A DNA stretch of 64,000 nt from Acinetobacter sp. TR3 (GTDB lineage Bacteria; Pseudomonadota; Gammaproteobacteria; Pseudomonadales; Moraxellaceae): positions 682,001-746,000 of the forward strand of contig NZ_CP114264.1 in the NCBI RefSeq assembly GCF_027105055.1, written 5' to 3'. The notes below the pieces were generated by a model that was not told where the DNA came from, made no database searches, and was given only the letters and a program-made list of their open reading frames with translations. How positions within the stretch are numbered: position 1 is the stretch's first letter; the number at the start of each line of letters is the position of its first letter. The translations under genes were made by a program, and so were the position numbers. Positions 28,185-35,908 of the stretch are shown piece after piece.

Positions 28185-28379
28185 TTACTTGTGTTTTTCT
28201 ACAACTTTTTTAACACTTGATTCGTACCAAAAGACTTCTTTCTCGCTAACTCTGATTGGCTGTGGAATTTCACCTTTTTTAATCATTCGATAAAATTTGG
28301 TTCTGCCAATAGAAAGCAGTGTCATAAACTCTTTTGCTCGAACTCTACGATCAATATTAAAGTTATGTGCAACTCCCAT
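28185..28379 (-). CDS. AlpA-family phage-type transcriptional regulator
   Basis: A 64-residue MerR-like winged HTH: RAKEFMTLLSIGRTKFYRMIKKGEIPQPIRVSEKEVFWYESSV matches AlpA, which in P4-like elements activates integrase or excision genes. AAGGTAG sits just before the ATG. It is the last gene of a minus-strand set with the small ORF and the PrtN-like gene, next to the left edge of the island, fitting a role in controlling excision. Confidence 0.88.
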   Translation of the reverse strand: MGVAHNFNIDRRVRAKEFMTLLSIGRTKFYRMIKKGEIPQPIRVSEKEVFWYESSVKKVVEKHK

Positions 28380-28380
28380 T

Positions 28381-28488
28381 CTACCTTACCTCACTAGTAC
28401 CGATACTTTGCCAATTTGTGAATTTTTTACCAGTAGAAGTAACTTCTCCGATGATGCTTGTAATTTTGCCCTCAGAAATGGTATTCAT
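28381..28488 (-). CDS. Possible 35-residue small protein
   Basis: A short frame from ATG 28486-28488 to TAG 28381-28383, with GGGGA upstream. It encodes MNTISEGKITSIIGEVTSTG then KKFTNWQSIGTSEVR. It lies 14 bp from the PrtN-like gene and 1 bp from alpA, filling the gap exactly, which supports a real gene. I recognise no family. Confidence 0.45.
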   Translation of the reverse strand: MNTISEGKITSIIGEVTSTGKKFTNWQSIGTSEVR

Positions 28489-28502
28489 GTAATTATCCCC
28501 AC

Positions 28503-28790
28503 TTATGAAGCTTTGATTGCTTTCTGCACTTTGTTTTGAAAGATAGAATATTGAATACGGTAAATATCATCAATCACTTCAGCCAGCTCATGTAGATTTA
28601 CAAAAAAAGCCCCTTTCTGACTTTCATCAATTCGGAAACATGTAAATGGAAACCTCTGTTGACGAGCCCTTGTCAACATATTCTCCTTGTTTAGGTTCGG
28701 ATAGTATTCCTTTACAACATCTTCAAGTTTTATATGGACTGATCGGTACTTTAAAAATAGGTAATCGCTAGTTGTTAAATCTGTAAGCAT
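28503..28790 (-). CDS. PrtN-like (pyocin activator family) regulator
   Basis: This 95-residue protein matches the small PrtN family: LFLKYRSVHIKLEDVVKEYYPNLNKENMLTRARQQRFPFTCFRIDESQKGAFFVNLHELAEVID. PrtN activates pyocin genes in Pseudomonas; relatives in integrative elements are thought to regulate mobility genes. It heads the small minus-strand regulator operon. The match is from recall of the family pattern. Confidence 0.75.
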   Translation of the reverse strand: MLTDLTTSDYLFLKYRSVHIKLEDVVKEYYPNLNKENMLTRARQQRFPFTCFRIDESQKGAFFVNLHELAEVIDDIYRIQYSIFQNKVQKAIKAS

Positions 28791-28989
28791 GTTTTTTCCT
28801 TTTGCGCTCTAATGTGGTAGAGCATTTAAAGTTGTGTGTGGGTGTGTGATCACAGTTCTTATTATTCCCCTTAAGATTAGCGTAGATAAGGAATCAACAG
28901 CCGTAAAAATAATTTTTTTGGAAATCTAAAAAATGTACAATCTTTATAGGTAGGTATGGTCTATGGTTTAAAATGAGAACAAAACTGAT

Positions 28990-29961
28990 ATGAAAGTATT
29001 TGATAAAGATTTAATTGGTGAATTAGAAGCTGAGGTGTTAAACCAGTATCTTCAGATCATTTGGCTGGAAGACTATTTAAATAATGATCTTGTAGTACAC
29101 CTACATGTCGCATGTGCTTTGGAAGAAAAATCTAATCCAAGAACAATTCAAGACAAGATGAAACTAGCCACCGACATGCAGGTAAATGTAGACGGAAAGA
29201 AGAATTTCGGTTCACAGCATTTTCAAATGCAGTTGCAATTTACTATTGAGGAATATAAGACCATCTATCAGGAAATGGACGAAAGTAGTAAAAACCCTCG
29301 ATATGACTTTATAAAGGAATATGGTTACTCAATAAGTGACCTGATTTCTATTTTAGATCAACTAGCGAATTTGAAAGATTGTCTGGAAGAGATGAATGAC
29401 AACGAGAAGCTTAAGGCGTATAAGGAAATATTTCATGAATATATCACTCTAAATACTATTGCCTATGGTATTAAGAACCCATCCTTAAAACAAAAAATAG
29501 ATAAAGGTAGAAGTACTCAAGGTGAGTATCAGAAACTTGTAAAAGCAAAAAAAACAATTTTCTTTAATCTATTAATTACACAAGTTACAGCTAAGAAAAG
29601 TAAGTACCCAAATGTGTCAAAAGCAATTCATGACAACATGGATGAAGTTATGCGTCAGTTCCAAAAATTTGATGAAGGATGGATAGAGTTAAAACAGGAG
29701 TTAAACATAGTTAAAATCATAAAGTTGAATCAACAAAAGTTAAATGAAACATTAACAGCATCAGAGTTAAAAAAGATTGAACAAGAGATTGTTAAGTTAT
29801 CGTCTTTGATGCAACAGCTTGATTATGCCTTAAGTAATGGTTATCCCTTTGAGACGTTAGATAATATACTTCCCTTTAACACCGTTTCTCTAGATGAGGT
29901 GTTAATGAAGGCCTTAAGGCTTGAAAAAAGTATAAAAGAGCAATGTATTGAATCCAGTTGA
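28990..29961 (+). CDS. Uncharacterised island protein, predicted alpha-helical
   Basis: A 323-residue protein that I do not recognise. It is rich in Lys, Glu and Leu and looks almost wholly helical. Residues ~235-285 (KIIKLNQQKLNETLTASELKKIEQEIVKLSSLMQQLDYAL) could form a coiled coil. There is no signal peptide, transmembrane segment or catalytic motif. It is monocistronic, convergent with another unknown gene across a perfect palindrome. Its place between regulators and replication-like genes is typical of island cargo, possibly defence, but nothing in the sequence proves that. Confidence 0.7.
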   Translation: MKVFDKDLIGELEAEVLNQYLQIIWLEDYLNNDLVVHLHVACALEEKSNPRTIQDKMKLATDMQVNVDGKKNFGSQHFQMQLQFTIEEYKTIYQEMDESSKNPRYDFIKEYGYSISDLISILDQLANLKDCLEEMNDNEKLKAYKEIFHEYITLNTIAYGIKNPSLKQKIDKGRSTQGEYQKLVKAKKTIFFNLLITQVTAKKSKYPNVSKAIHDNMDEVMRQFQKFDEGWIELKQELNIVKIIKLNQQKLNETLTASELKKIEQEIVKLSSLMQQLDYALSNGYPFETLDNILPFNTVSLDEVLMKALRLEKSIKEQCIESS

Positions 29962-30045
29962 TAAGTCAAATTAATTTATATCAGATGTTTGGAGTTGATG
30001 TGTCGCAGATTTTTGCATACATCTCTTGGGCTACCATATTTAAAT

Positions 30046-30074
30046 ATTCATGGATGGGGTGCCCATCCATGAAT
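30046..30074. terminator. Perfect 13-bp palindrome between convergent genes
   Basis: ATTCATGGATGGG, loop GTG, CCCATCCATGAAT. It is strong enough to act as a bidirectional transcription stop or RNA-end stabiliser, though neither side has a T tract, so intrinsic termination is uncertain. Confidence 0.6.
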
Positions 30075-30091
30075 GTCTATAGGTGTAAAAA

Positions 30092-31024
30092 CTATAGTTT
30101 ATAATAATGATTGCCCGTGTCATTACTTCTACACTCTTTTACGTAGTGTTCATTGATAAGTCGGTCAATCACTTTTTCTTCAGTTAAATTGTATTTTTTT
30201 GAAAGTATCTGCAAGCACTCAAAGGTTACATCAGTAAAAAAGTAATAATGTTTACGCCCTTTGTGTTTCTTTCGGTAACTTTTCTGATACCAAGCATTTG
30301 ATAGTTTATCTCTTAGAGCTTTATAGATGTGAGGATTTGTATCTAGCAAAACATCAAAAATGGCATTAACGACAATTTTATAGTCTTGAGGAATAACAGG
30401 CGTATAGTCTCGACTATTATAGAATCTAGCATTTTCAGAGTCTTGATCCATATAATTTTTAGCCCATAAGTAAAAGTCATTGCTGTCGAAACTCTTAAAA
30501 TGTAATTCATTCTTGGCTAGTATTGTACTGAAGCGTTCTTCTATATTGTTAAGAAATCGGTTGGATCGTGAAAATGAAGGTGAGATAAACAGCATATAAA
30601 GAAATCTAAAATAATCATTTTGGATGGTTAACATAGTACGCCACGAAATCTCTCTATCATATGACATCGAATGAAAGGTAAAATATAATAAACGCTTATT
30701 CGTTTTATAGTCTGAAATGTCTTTTCCTCGTATATTAAGATTATCTCTAAATATTTTTAAACTATCGATAAAATTAAAAATGCTATTCTCATTAATATTT
30801 GTATAATTATCTAGAATTTTTCTTCTAATCTCATCAGTGTTTTTTAATGTGTTTAATATATTAATAGTGGATTGTATTAACAGGTCATCTGTATCACTAA
30901 TATTAATATTGCAACGATGCTCCTCATTATCTTTATTCATTAAATGTAGAAACCAGATCATATCATCATCCGTAGATGCTTTAATAAGCTGATTAAGTTC
31001 TTTATGTGCAGAGCTTTGATACAT
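30092..31024 (-). CDS. Uncharacterised island protein
   Basis: A 310-residue protein of unknown family. It starts MYQSSAHKELNQLIKAST. Its C-terminal third is basic and aromatic (ALRDKLSNAWYQKSYRKKHKGRKHYYFF), then LTEEKVIDRLINEHY, a possible helix-turn-helix. No signal peptide or enzyme motif is visible. Three GGGAG-T-rich direct repeats lie 50-80 bp upstream and could be an operator. AT-rich codon use agrees with horizontal origin. Confidence 0.65.
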   Translation of the reverse strand: MYQSSAHKELNQLIKASTDDDMIWFLHLMNKDNEEHRCNINISDTDDLLIQSTINILNTLKNTDEIRRKILDNYTNINENSIFNFIDSLKIFRDNLNIRGKDISDYKTNKRLLYFTFHSMSYDREISWRTMLTIQNDYFRFLYMLFISPSFSRSNRFLNNIEERFSTILAKNELHFKSFDSNDFYLWAKNYMDQDSENARFYNSRDYTPVIPQDYKIVVNAIFDVLLDTNPHIYKALRDKLSNAWYQKSYRKKHKGRKHYYFFTDVTFECLQILSKKYNLTEEKVIDRLINEHYVKECRSNDTGNHYYKL

Positions 31025-31632
31025 GATAATTTCCTTCTTACAGTAAGCTTTACGTGAAGTTTAGCCAAATGTAGAGGGAGTTTTAGGGGAGTTTCTAGGG
31101 AGATTTCAGTTGATTTCCCATGATTTTCTTATAAGCTTTGAGTAACGTATATAAGGGGTATGCTATCAACTTGTAGTGGTTATGCTATGCAAAATATCTG
31201 CAACAAATGGGACAGGCTCTAGCTTAGTTATTGCTCTGTTCAATTTTAATGGAATCGAATACAACGAGTAAGAGTATTATGCCTCGGATAACTTGACATT
31301 AAGCAGATAGCTTAACATGGATGTAAAACTACCTGTATATCACAGTTGTTGACATTAAAACCAACTTGATGAGTATATTTTACATTGTTAAAATAGATTG
31401 TAGTGTAGGTGTAATGACATAGTTCATAATACTAATCTAATATTTGTTTATACTACTAACCTAGTATTTGTATAAATATATTTATGATCTAATTCAGAAC
31501 TAATAAACAAACGTATTAACCCATCAAATTAAGAACACAATTAAATTTCTTCTAATCAACAATCATGTCAAAGCCTAAATGTAATTAATTACCCTGTAGC
31601 CATTTCATGTAGTCCTAAACAACTACAGGTAA
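31025..31632. other. 608-bp non-coding region with repeats before the Gp2-like gene
   Basis: No supported gene. Three short direct repeats AGGGAG/AGGGGAG/AGGGAG occur at 31075-31102, and two 17-bp copies of ACTAAYCTARTATTTGT at 31431-31447 and 31455-31471, 24 bp apart with two differences. The position before a Rep-like gene makes the second pair a candidate iteron or operator set. The rest is AT-rich with no stable hairpin. Confidence 0.6.
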
Positions 31633-32517
31633 ATGAGCATGCGTCTAAATGTTAATCACCATGAAATTAATGAATCAGCATTATTAATCAAAATTGAACG
31701 CTTTGTTCTATCAAGCTTGGATGCAACACGACAGCCACGGTCTTTCTATGAAGACTTTAGCAATCACCTTTTAGATTTTTATCAGGTCTATAATCCTGAT
31801 TTTAGCTACTCATGTTTAATCATGCTGTTTTGTAGTTTACTGTATGACTATGATCTGGAACGTGAATCATCTTCATCCCTCTACTATCGTTTAAATCAGA
31901 GATCATTTAGAGAATGGCAAAACTATTTCAATCAGGCTAGAACTGACCACTTTAATGAATTGAGTCAGCATCGTTATAATGAAAGTTTAAATACTGACAA
32001 ACTTGATAATCGGCTATGTGAATTGCTGAGCAGTTATTCAGCCTTGCTTGTTGTTCGTGTGGATTTATCGTATGTAGTGAATCCAGATATTGAACAGGTT
32101 GATGCCGATTTAGAAAAATTACGAAGAAAGATTAGTCGTTCCAGCTATGGAGATGACTTATTACTTTTTGTATGGGCATTAGAGCAAGGCGAAAGGAAAG
32201 GCTACCATTGCCATGTGGCATTAGTTTTTGATGAGCGTAAGCGCATTGGTGCATGGAGTATTGCCAAGGCTATAGGTAAATTTTGGGAAAGTATTACAGA
32301 TGGTGAAGGAAGCTATTTTAACTGTCATGATCGTAGATACTTAAAGCAATACGAAAATCAAGGCAATATTGGTATTGGAGTTGTTTTTAGTAATTTTCAT
32401 CATCAAGCAAAGAATATGCGCTCAACACTCTCGTATCTGGCTCAGCCTGAAAAGCTTCAATATCTCCGTGTGAAAACCTCCAGTAAGATGCGTACCTTTG
32501 GCATGTCACAGCGTTAA
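31633..32517 (+). CDS. Inovirus-Gp2-like / YagK-YfjJ domain protein (possible HUH-type replication protein)
   Basis: The 294-residue protein matches the YagK/YfjJ C-terminal domain: LLVVRVDLSYV, DDLLLFVWALEQGERKGYHCHVALVFDE, and MRSTLSYLAQPEKLQYLR. HCH within GYHCHVALVF fits the metal-binding HUH motif of rolling-circle initiators, and the Tyr in YLAQ sits where relatives have YLxK. The role could be element replication, as in filamentous phage Gp2, but the Lys-to-Gln change makes activity uncertain. It is followed by its own terminator. Confidence 0.75.
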   Translation: MSMRLNVNHHEINESALLIKIERFVLSSLDATRQPRSFYEDFSNHLLDFYQVYNPDFSYSCLIMLFCSLLYDYDLERESSSSLYYRLNQRSFREWQNYFNQARTDHFNELSQHRYNESLNTDKLDNRLCELLSSYSALLVVRVDLSYVVNPDIEQVDADLEKLRRKISRSSYGDDLLLFVWALEQGERKGYHCHVALVFDERKRIGAWSIAKAIGKFWESITDGEGSYFNCHDRRYLKQYENQGNIGIGVVFSNFHHQAKNMRSTLSYLAQPEKLQYLRVKTSSKMRTFGMSQR

Positions 32518-32530
32518 TTGAAACTCTAAA

Positions 32531-32552
32531 CAGATATGTACCATCTAGATGA
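32531..32552 (+). repeat. 22-bp box with TACCATCTAG core, copy 1
   Basis: A 22-bp segment starting CAGATAT and centred on TACCATCTAG recurs at 33318-33339 with only two differences. Each copy lies 20-40 bp before a terminator hairpin and upstream of an island gene. Confidence 0.7.
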
Positions 32553-32571
32553 GAAACATCTTCTCTTTATT

Positions 32572-32598
32572 GGCTTACCACAACGCTAAGCCTTTTTT
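32572..32598 (+). terminator. Terminator after the Gp2-like gene
   Basis: GGCTTA, 9-base loop, TAAGCC then TTTTTT. Confidence 0.75.
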
Positions 32599-32616
32599 AT
32601 TTCAGAGGTACATCTT

Positions 32617-32889
32617 ATGCAAATCAATTGTCCATATTGCCATTCAGAGCATGTGATCCGTGTTTTACAAAATAGCGGTTCACAAGCTGGCAACCAAAGT
32701 CTGGCATCGTCAGCATCATTTGCCACGATGGGTGCTGCATTATCAAAAACCTTGCCTGTGTCCCCTCTGGTTGGAGGGATTGCTGGAGCCGTAGTCGGTG
32801 GTTTACTTGGTACAGTGTTTGGTTCTGCTTCAACTCAAACTGTGCAGTCCTGCTTTCAATGTCAGCATTGTGGGCAATCCTTTTACTGA
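32617..32889 (+). CDS. Small double zinc-ribbon protein with glycine zipper
   Basis: A 90-residue protein with CPYC at residues 5-8, a central hydrophobic glycine-rich segment (LVGGIAGAVVGGLLGTVFG, residues ~47-65) like a glycine-zipper membrane helix, and a C-terminal CFQCQHCGQSFY. The two Cys pairs could make one zinc ribbon closing over the hydrophobic hairpin. Function is not known. AGAGG precedes the ATG. It is common for such proteins to lie near YagK/YfjJ genes in islands, but I cannot verify that here. Confidence 0.75.
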   Translation: MQINCPYCHSEHVIRVLQNSGSQAGNQSLASSASFATMGAALSKTLPVSPLVGGIAGAVVGGLLGTVFGSASTQTVQSCFQCQHCGQSFY

Positions 32890-32893
32890 AGAA

Positions 32894-32924
32894 AAACAGG
32901 GAAGCAATTTATGCCTCCCTGTTT
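32894..32924. terminator. Terminator shared by zinc-ribbon and small lipoprotein genes
   Basis: AAACAGGGA-x-GCA, loop ATTTA, TGC-x-TCCCTGTTT, one mismatch. It lies between convergent genes, and its right arm encodes the end of the lipoprotein. Confidence 0.7.
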
Positions 32925-33007
32925 GAGTTGTTATTGCCGCCATTACCACCGCCACAAGCAGTTAATAACATTGCCCCACAAAGGATTGATAACTTATATT
33001 TTTCCAT
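32909..33007 (-). CDS. Predicted 32-residue lipoprotein
   Basis: The frame from ATG 33005-33007 to TAA 32909-32911 reads MEKYKLSILCGAMLLTACGG, then GNGGNNNSNREA. It has a Lys-bearing start, a hydrophobic core and a lipobox LTAC, so Cys18 would be lipidated, leaving only a short Gly/Asn tail. It is below most gene-caller limits. GAGA lies 11 bases upstream of the start. No homologue is recalled; entericidin-like small lipoproteins are an analogy only. Confidence 0.6.
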   Translation of the reverse strand: MEKYKLSILCGAMLLTACGGGNGGNNNSNREA

Positions 33008-33076
33008 GTTAATAGAATTCTCTTAGGGAAAAGAAGTTCTACCAAAACATTATTATGGTGGCAGAACGAAAGGGGG

Positions 33077-33207
33077 TTGACAGACTGGCCGAAAAATCCC
33101 AGCACGCGCGGACGCGTCCCCCCCCCCCCGTTCCACCGCAGAGGGAGGCACGAGGGAATGCACACTAAAAGAATGATCTCTTAATGTTTTTCGGAACGGT
33201 CTGTCAA
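33077..33207. other. GC-rich inverted-repeat region with a C12 homopolymer
   Basis: TTGACAGAC..CCGAAAAA (33077-33096) is complementary to TTTTTCGG..GTCTGTCAA (33187-33207), with 9- and 8-bp exact blocks. The arms enclose about 90 bp containing CGCGCGGACGCGT and a 12-C run at 33118-33129, then a purine-rich stretch. This contrasts with the AT-rich surroundings and has no believable ORF. It may be a structured RNA or a replication/transfer site. Confidence 0.6.
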
Positions 33208-33317
33208 AACCGACTGGCAATCTAGGCCAGCATGGGATTCATAATCGCTGAAAAAGAACACGTCAATTTATTGATTCAGAAAAATTAAATGATGAACAAA
33301 ATGAATTTAAAAAAATT

Positions 33318-33339
33318 CAGATATATACCATCTAGGTGA
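33318..33339 (+). repeat. 22-bp box with TACCATCTAG core, copy 2
   Basis: Second copy of the box at 32531-32552, 20 of 22 positions the same. It lies 40 bp before the 33379 terminator and upstream of the DUF932 gene. Confidence 0.7.
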
Positions 33340-33378
33340 ATCAATGTATTCAAAAGCATTTTGATGTCTTCCCACTTT

Positions 33379-33406
33379 GGCCTGCTCCCCCAGCAGGCCT
33401 TTTTTT
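33379..33406 (+). terminator. Terminator upstream of the DUF932 gene
   Basis: GGCCTGCT, loop CCCCC, AGCAGGCC then seven T. No protein gene on the plus strand ends just before it, which implies a short non-coding transcript in 33008-33378. Confidence 0.9.
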
Positions 33407-33462
33407 ATGCACAAAATCTGAATTTGCATCATGCAATTTCAATCTTTTAAAAGGAAAACCGT

Positions 33463-34521
33463 ATGGCACATTTAGTTGAAACTATGGCATTTGTAGGACA
33501 AACCCCTTGGCATGGCCTAGGCAATGAACTCACACCTAATCAACCTTTAGAAATCTGGGCACAACAGGCAGGCATGGACTGGCGCATCGAGTCTTCGGAT
33601 GTTAGCTACATGGCCCAAAATGAAAAAGGGCAGAGCATCATCATGCCGTTTGAGGAACAACGGGTGCTGTACCGTTCCGATACCCATGCACCTTTATCCG
33701 TCGTTAGCCAACGCTTTCAGGAAGTACAGCCCATGGAAATCCTGCATTTCTACAAAGACCTGACTGAACAATCAGGCTTTGAACTGGAAACCGCAGGGGT
33801 ACTGAAAGGTGGCAAGAAATTCTGGGCACTAGCTAAAACAGGACAAAGCTCAGCTTTAAAAGGCAAGGATATCAGTAATGGCTACATTTTATTGGCAACT
33901 GCCTGTGATGGCACGCTTGCAACCACAGCACAATTTACTTCGATTCGTGTTGTGTGTAACAACACGCTGGCGATTGCACTCAAAGCACACAACAGCACAT
34001 CGAACAATGCTGGTGTGGTCAAGGTTCCCCATAGTACCCGATTTGATGCAGAGAAAGTGAAGCAGCAACTCGGCATCTCGGTTCGTGCATGGGATGAGCA
34101 CATGTATGAAATGAAGCAACTCAGCCAGCGTAAAGTGACACAGCAGGAAGCCGCAGCTTACTTTGATGCGGTATTTAACAATACCAATCTCAGTATGGCT
34201 GAACAAGATGAAAGCATTATTCAGTTTTATCGAAATGCAGCCATGCCGAATCAAACAAACTCATCCAAAGCAGACAATAAAACTGAACCCAACGGACGTG
34301 CCATGTCCAAGGCGATGACCATGTTTAATGGACATGGGCGAGGGGCTGAACTTAGCTCAGCCAAGGATACCGCCTACGGTTTGTTGTGCAGTATCACGGA
34401 ATTTGTGGATCACGAGCGTCGTGCCATGAGTCAGGACTACCGTCTGGACTCTGCGTGGTTTGGGGCAGGAGCAGCTATTAAACAGCGTGGGCTGGAACAG
34501 GCCTTAAGAATGATTGCCTAA
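33463..34521 (+). CDS. DUF932 phage/plasmid-like protein
   Basis: The 352-residue protein matches the DUF932 / phage-plasmid-like family: MAFVGQTPWHGLGNEL near the start, VLYRSDTHAPLSVVSQRFQEVQPMEILHFYKDL, TTAQFTSIRVVCNNTLAIAL, and FNGHGRGAELSSAKDTAYGLLCSITEFVDHERRA. The biochemical role is not known; the family is frequent in phages and integrative elements beside recombination genes. AAAAGGA precedes the ATG. It is closed by a terminator at 34561. Confidence 0.87.
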   Translation: MAHLVETMAFVGQTPWHGLGNELTPNQPLEIWAQQAGMDWRIESSDVSYMAQNEKGQSIIMPFEEQRVLYRSDTHAPLSVVSQRFQEVQPMEILHFYKDLTEQSGFELETAGVLKGGKKFWALAKTGQSSALKGKDISNGYILLATACDGTLATTAQFTSIRVVCNNTLAIALKAHNSTSNNAGVVKVPHSTRFDAEKVKQQLGISVRAWDEHMYEMKQLSQRKVTQQEAAAYFDAVFNNTNLSMAEQDESIIQFYRNAAMPNQTNSSKADNKTEPNGRAMSKAMTMFNGHGRGAELSSAKDTAYGLLCSITEFVDHERRAMSQDYRLDSAWFGAGAAIKQRGLEQALRMIA

Positions 34522-34560
34522 ATTAGCCTAAGCAAACTTAACTCAAATTTATTTTCTAAA

Positions 34561-34586
34561 GCTGCATCTTCGGATGCAGCTTTTTT
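34561..34586 (+). terminator. Terminator after the DUF932 gene
   Basis: GCTGCATC, loop TTCG, GATGCAGC then TTTTTT, a UUCG-tetraloop hairpin. Confidence 0.92.
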
Positions 34587-34624
34587 ATGCCGCAAATTTC
34601 CATTTTACCCACTAGGACAGTCCA

Positions 34625-35737
34625 ATGAATATCAATACCCAGATTCAAAACACCCTAAACCATCCACCACTACAACTGTATTTACCGAACCTAAACCAAC
34701 AGAGTCAGCAGATTGAAGTTGGAACACGAAGCAAACGTCTACCCCGAAAAGCAAAAATACCCACAGCCAAACGTCTTGCCAACACCAAACAGATGAATTA
34801 CCAGCAATGGCTGGAGGTTAGAAAACAGGGCATTGGTAGTAGTGATGCTGCCACCGCCTGTGGACTCAATCCGTATATGTCGATGCTGGAATTATGGATG
34901 ATCAAAACTGGTCGAATGCAGCAGAGCATTGAGGATGAAAGTGCTGGCTATGCACCCCTGTACTGGGGCAAACAGCTTGAACCACTTGTTGCCGAATACT
35001 ACAGCATGCACACCAACAACAAGGTACGGCGGGTCAATGCAGTGCTGCAACATCCTGATGAAGACAAACACTTTATGCTCGCCAACCTTGACTATGCCGT
35101 GGTGGGCAGTGATGAGGTGCAGATACTGGAATGTAAAACGGTAGGGGAATATGGCGCAAAACTATGGAGGGATGGCGTACCACTTTATGTGCTGTGTCAG
35201 GTACAGCATCAACTGGCGGTGACAGGCAAGCAGGCGGCACATATCTGTGCCTTGGTCTGTGGACATGAAACTAGAATCTTTAAGGTGACAAGAAGTGAAA
35301 CGGTGATCCAGCACATCATCAATGCTGAACGTCACTTCTGGCAATGTGTGGAATCCGATATTCCGCCAAGTGTTGATGCTTCAGATTCAGCAGCCAAAGC
35401 CCTGCAACAACTCTATCCAGAACAAATTCCATTAACAGTAGAAGACCTGACCCAAAATGAACAGGCCAACTACTTATTCAACCAGCTTATAGAGGAGAAA
35501 CACAAGGTTGAACAGCACCAGCAGTATTTTGATGAGTTAAAACATCAATTACAAATGATGATGAAAGATGCTGAACGTGCTGTATTTACAGGAGGATCAG
35601 TCACTTGGAAAAAGTCACAGGACTCCATCAGCCTAGACAGCAAATCTCTGCTTAAACAACATCCTGAATACCTACAGCAGTTTCCACAAACCAAAGCAGG
35701 AACAAGGCGTTTTCAGATTTATCCCAATGATGGATAA
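34625..35737 (+). CDS. YqaJ-family viral recombinase / exonuclease
   Basis: In this 370-residue protein the lambda-exonuclease-like fold is clear: WLEVRKQGIGSSDAATACGLNPYMSMLELW, YWGKQLEPLVAEYYS (metal-ligand Glu), MLANLDYAVVG (Asp), VQILECKTVGEYGAKLW (Glu-x-Lys), and VLCQVQHQLAVTGKQAAHI. Such nucleases resect double-stranded ends 5' to 3' for annealing recombination. The Cys-rich gene following may be its partner. The N-terminal ~60 residues are extra, Gln-rich and basic, before the fold starts. Confidence 0.9.
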   Translation: MNINTQIQNTLNHPPLQLYLPNLNQQSQQIEVGTRSKRLPRKAKIPTAKRLANTKQMNYQQWLEVRKQGIGSSDAATACGLNPYMSMLELWMIKTGRMQQSIEDESAGYAPLYWGKQLEPLVAEYYSMHTNNKVRRVNAVLQHPDEDKHFMLANLDYAVVGSDEVQILECKTVGEYGAKLWRDGVPLYVLCQVQHQLAVTGKQAAHICALVCGHETRIFKVTRSETVIQHIINAERHFWQCVESDIPPSVDASDSAAKALQQLYPEQIPLTVEDLTQNEQANYLFNQLIEEKHKVEQHQQYFDELKHQLQMMMKDAERAVFTGGSVTWKKSQDSISLDSKSLLKQHPEYLQQFPQTKAGTRRFQIYPNDG

Positions 35738-35773
35738 AGTGACCTAAAAATTCCTCCAAATTCAAAAACGACA

Positions 35774-35823
35774 AAAGCCGCCCCTGTTCTTCCCGAGGGA
35801 AGAACAATATGGACGGGCTTTTG
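35774..35823 (+). terminator. Terminator after the YqaJ gene
   Basis: GTTCTTCCC, GA, GGGAAGAAC forms a perfect 9-bp inner stem, enclosed by AAAAGCC and GGGCTTTT. It ends in TTTTG, so termination may be partial. Confidence 0.75.
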
Positions 35824-35908
35824 CTGATCGATCACATCTATTTATTCAATATTTCCAACGTTTCACATAAAGCAGTGAATCAGTAAGAAAATACCAGAGG
35901 ACATACCT

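Noticed and set aside
32962..33165. 67-residue minus-strand frame through the C12 run
   Set aside because: Its Gly stretch is only the translated homopolymer, and it has no ribosome-binding site; the region is better read as non-coding.
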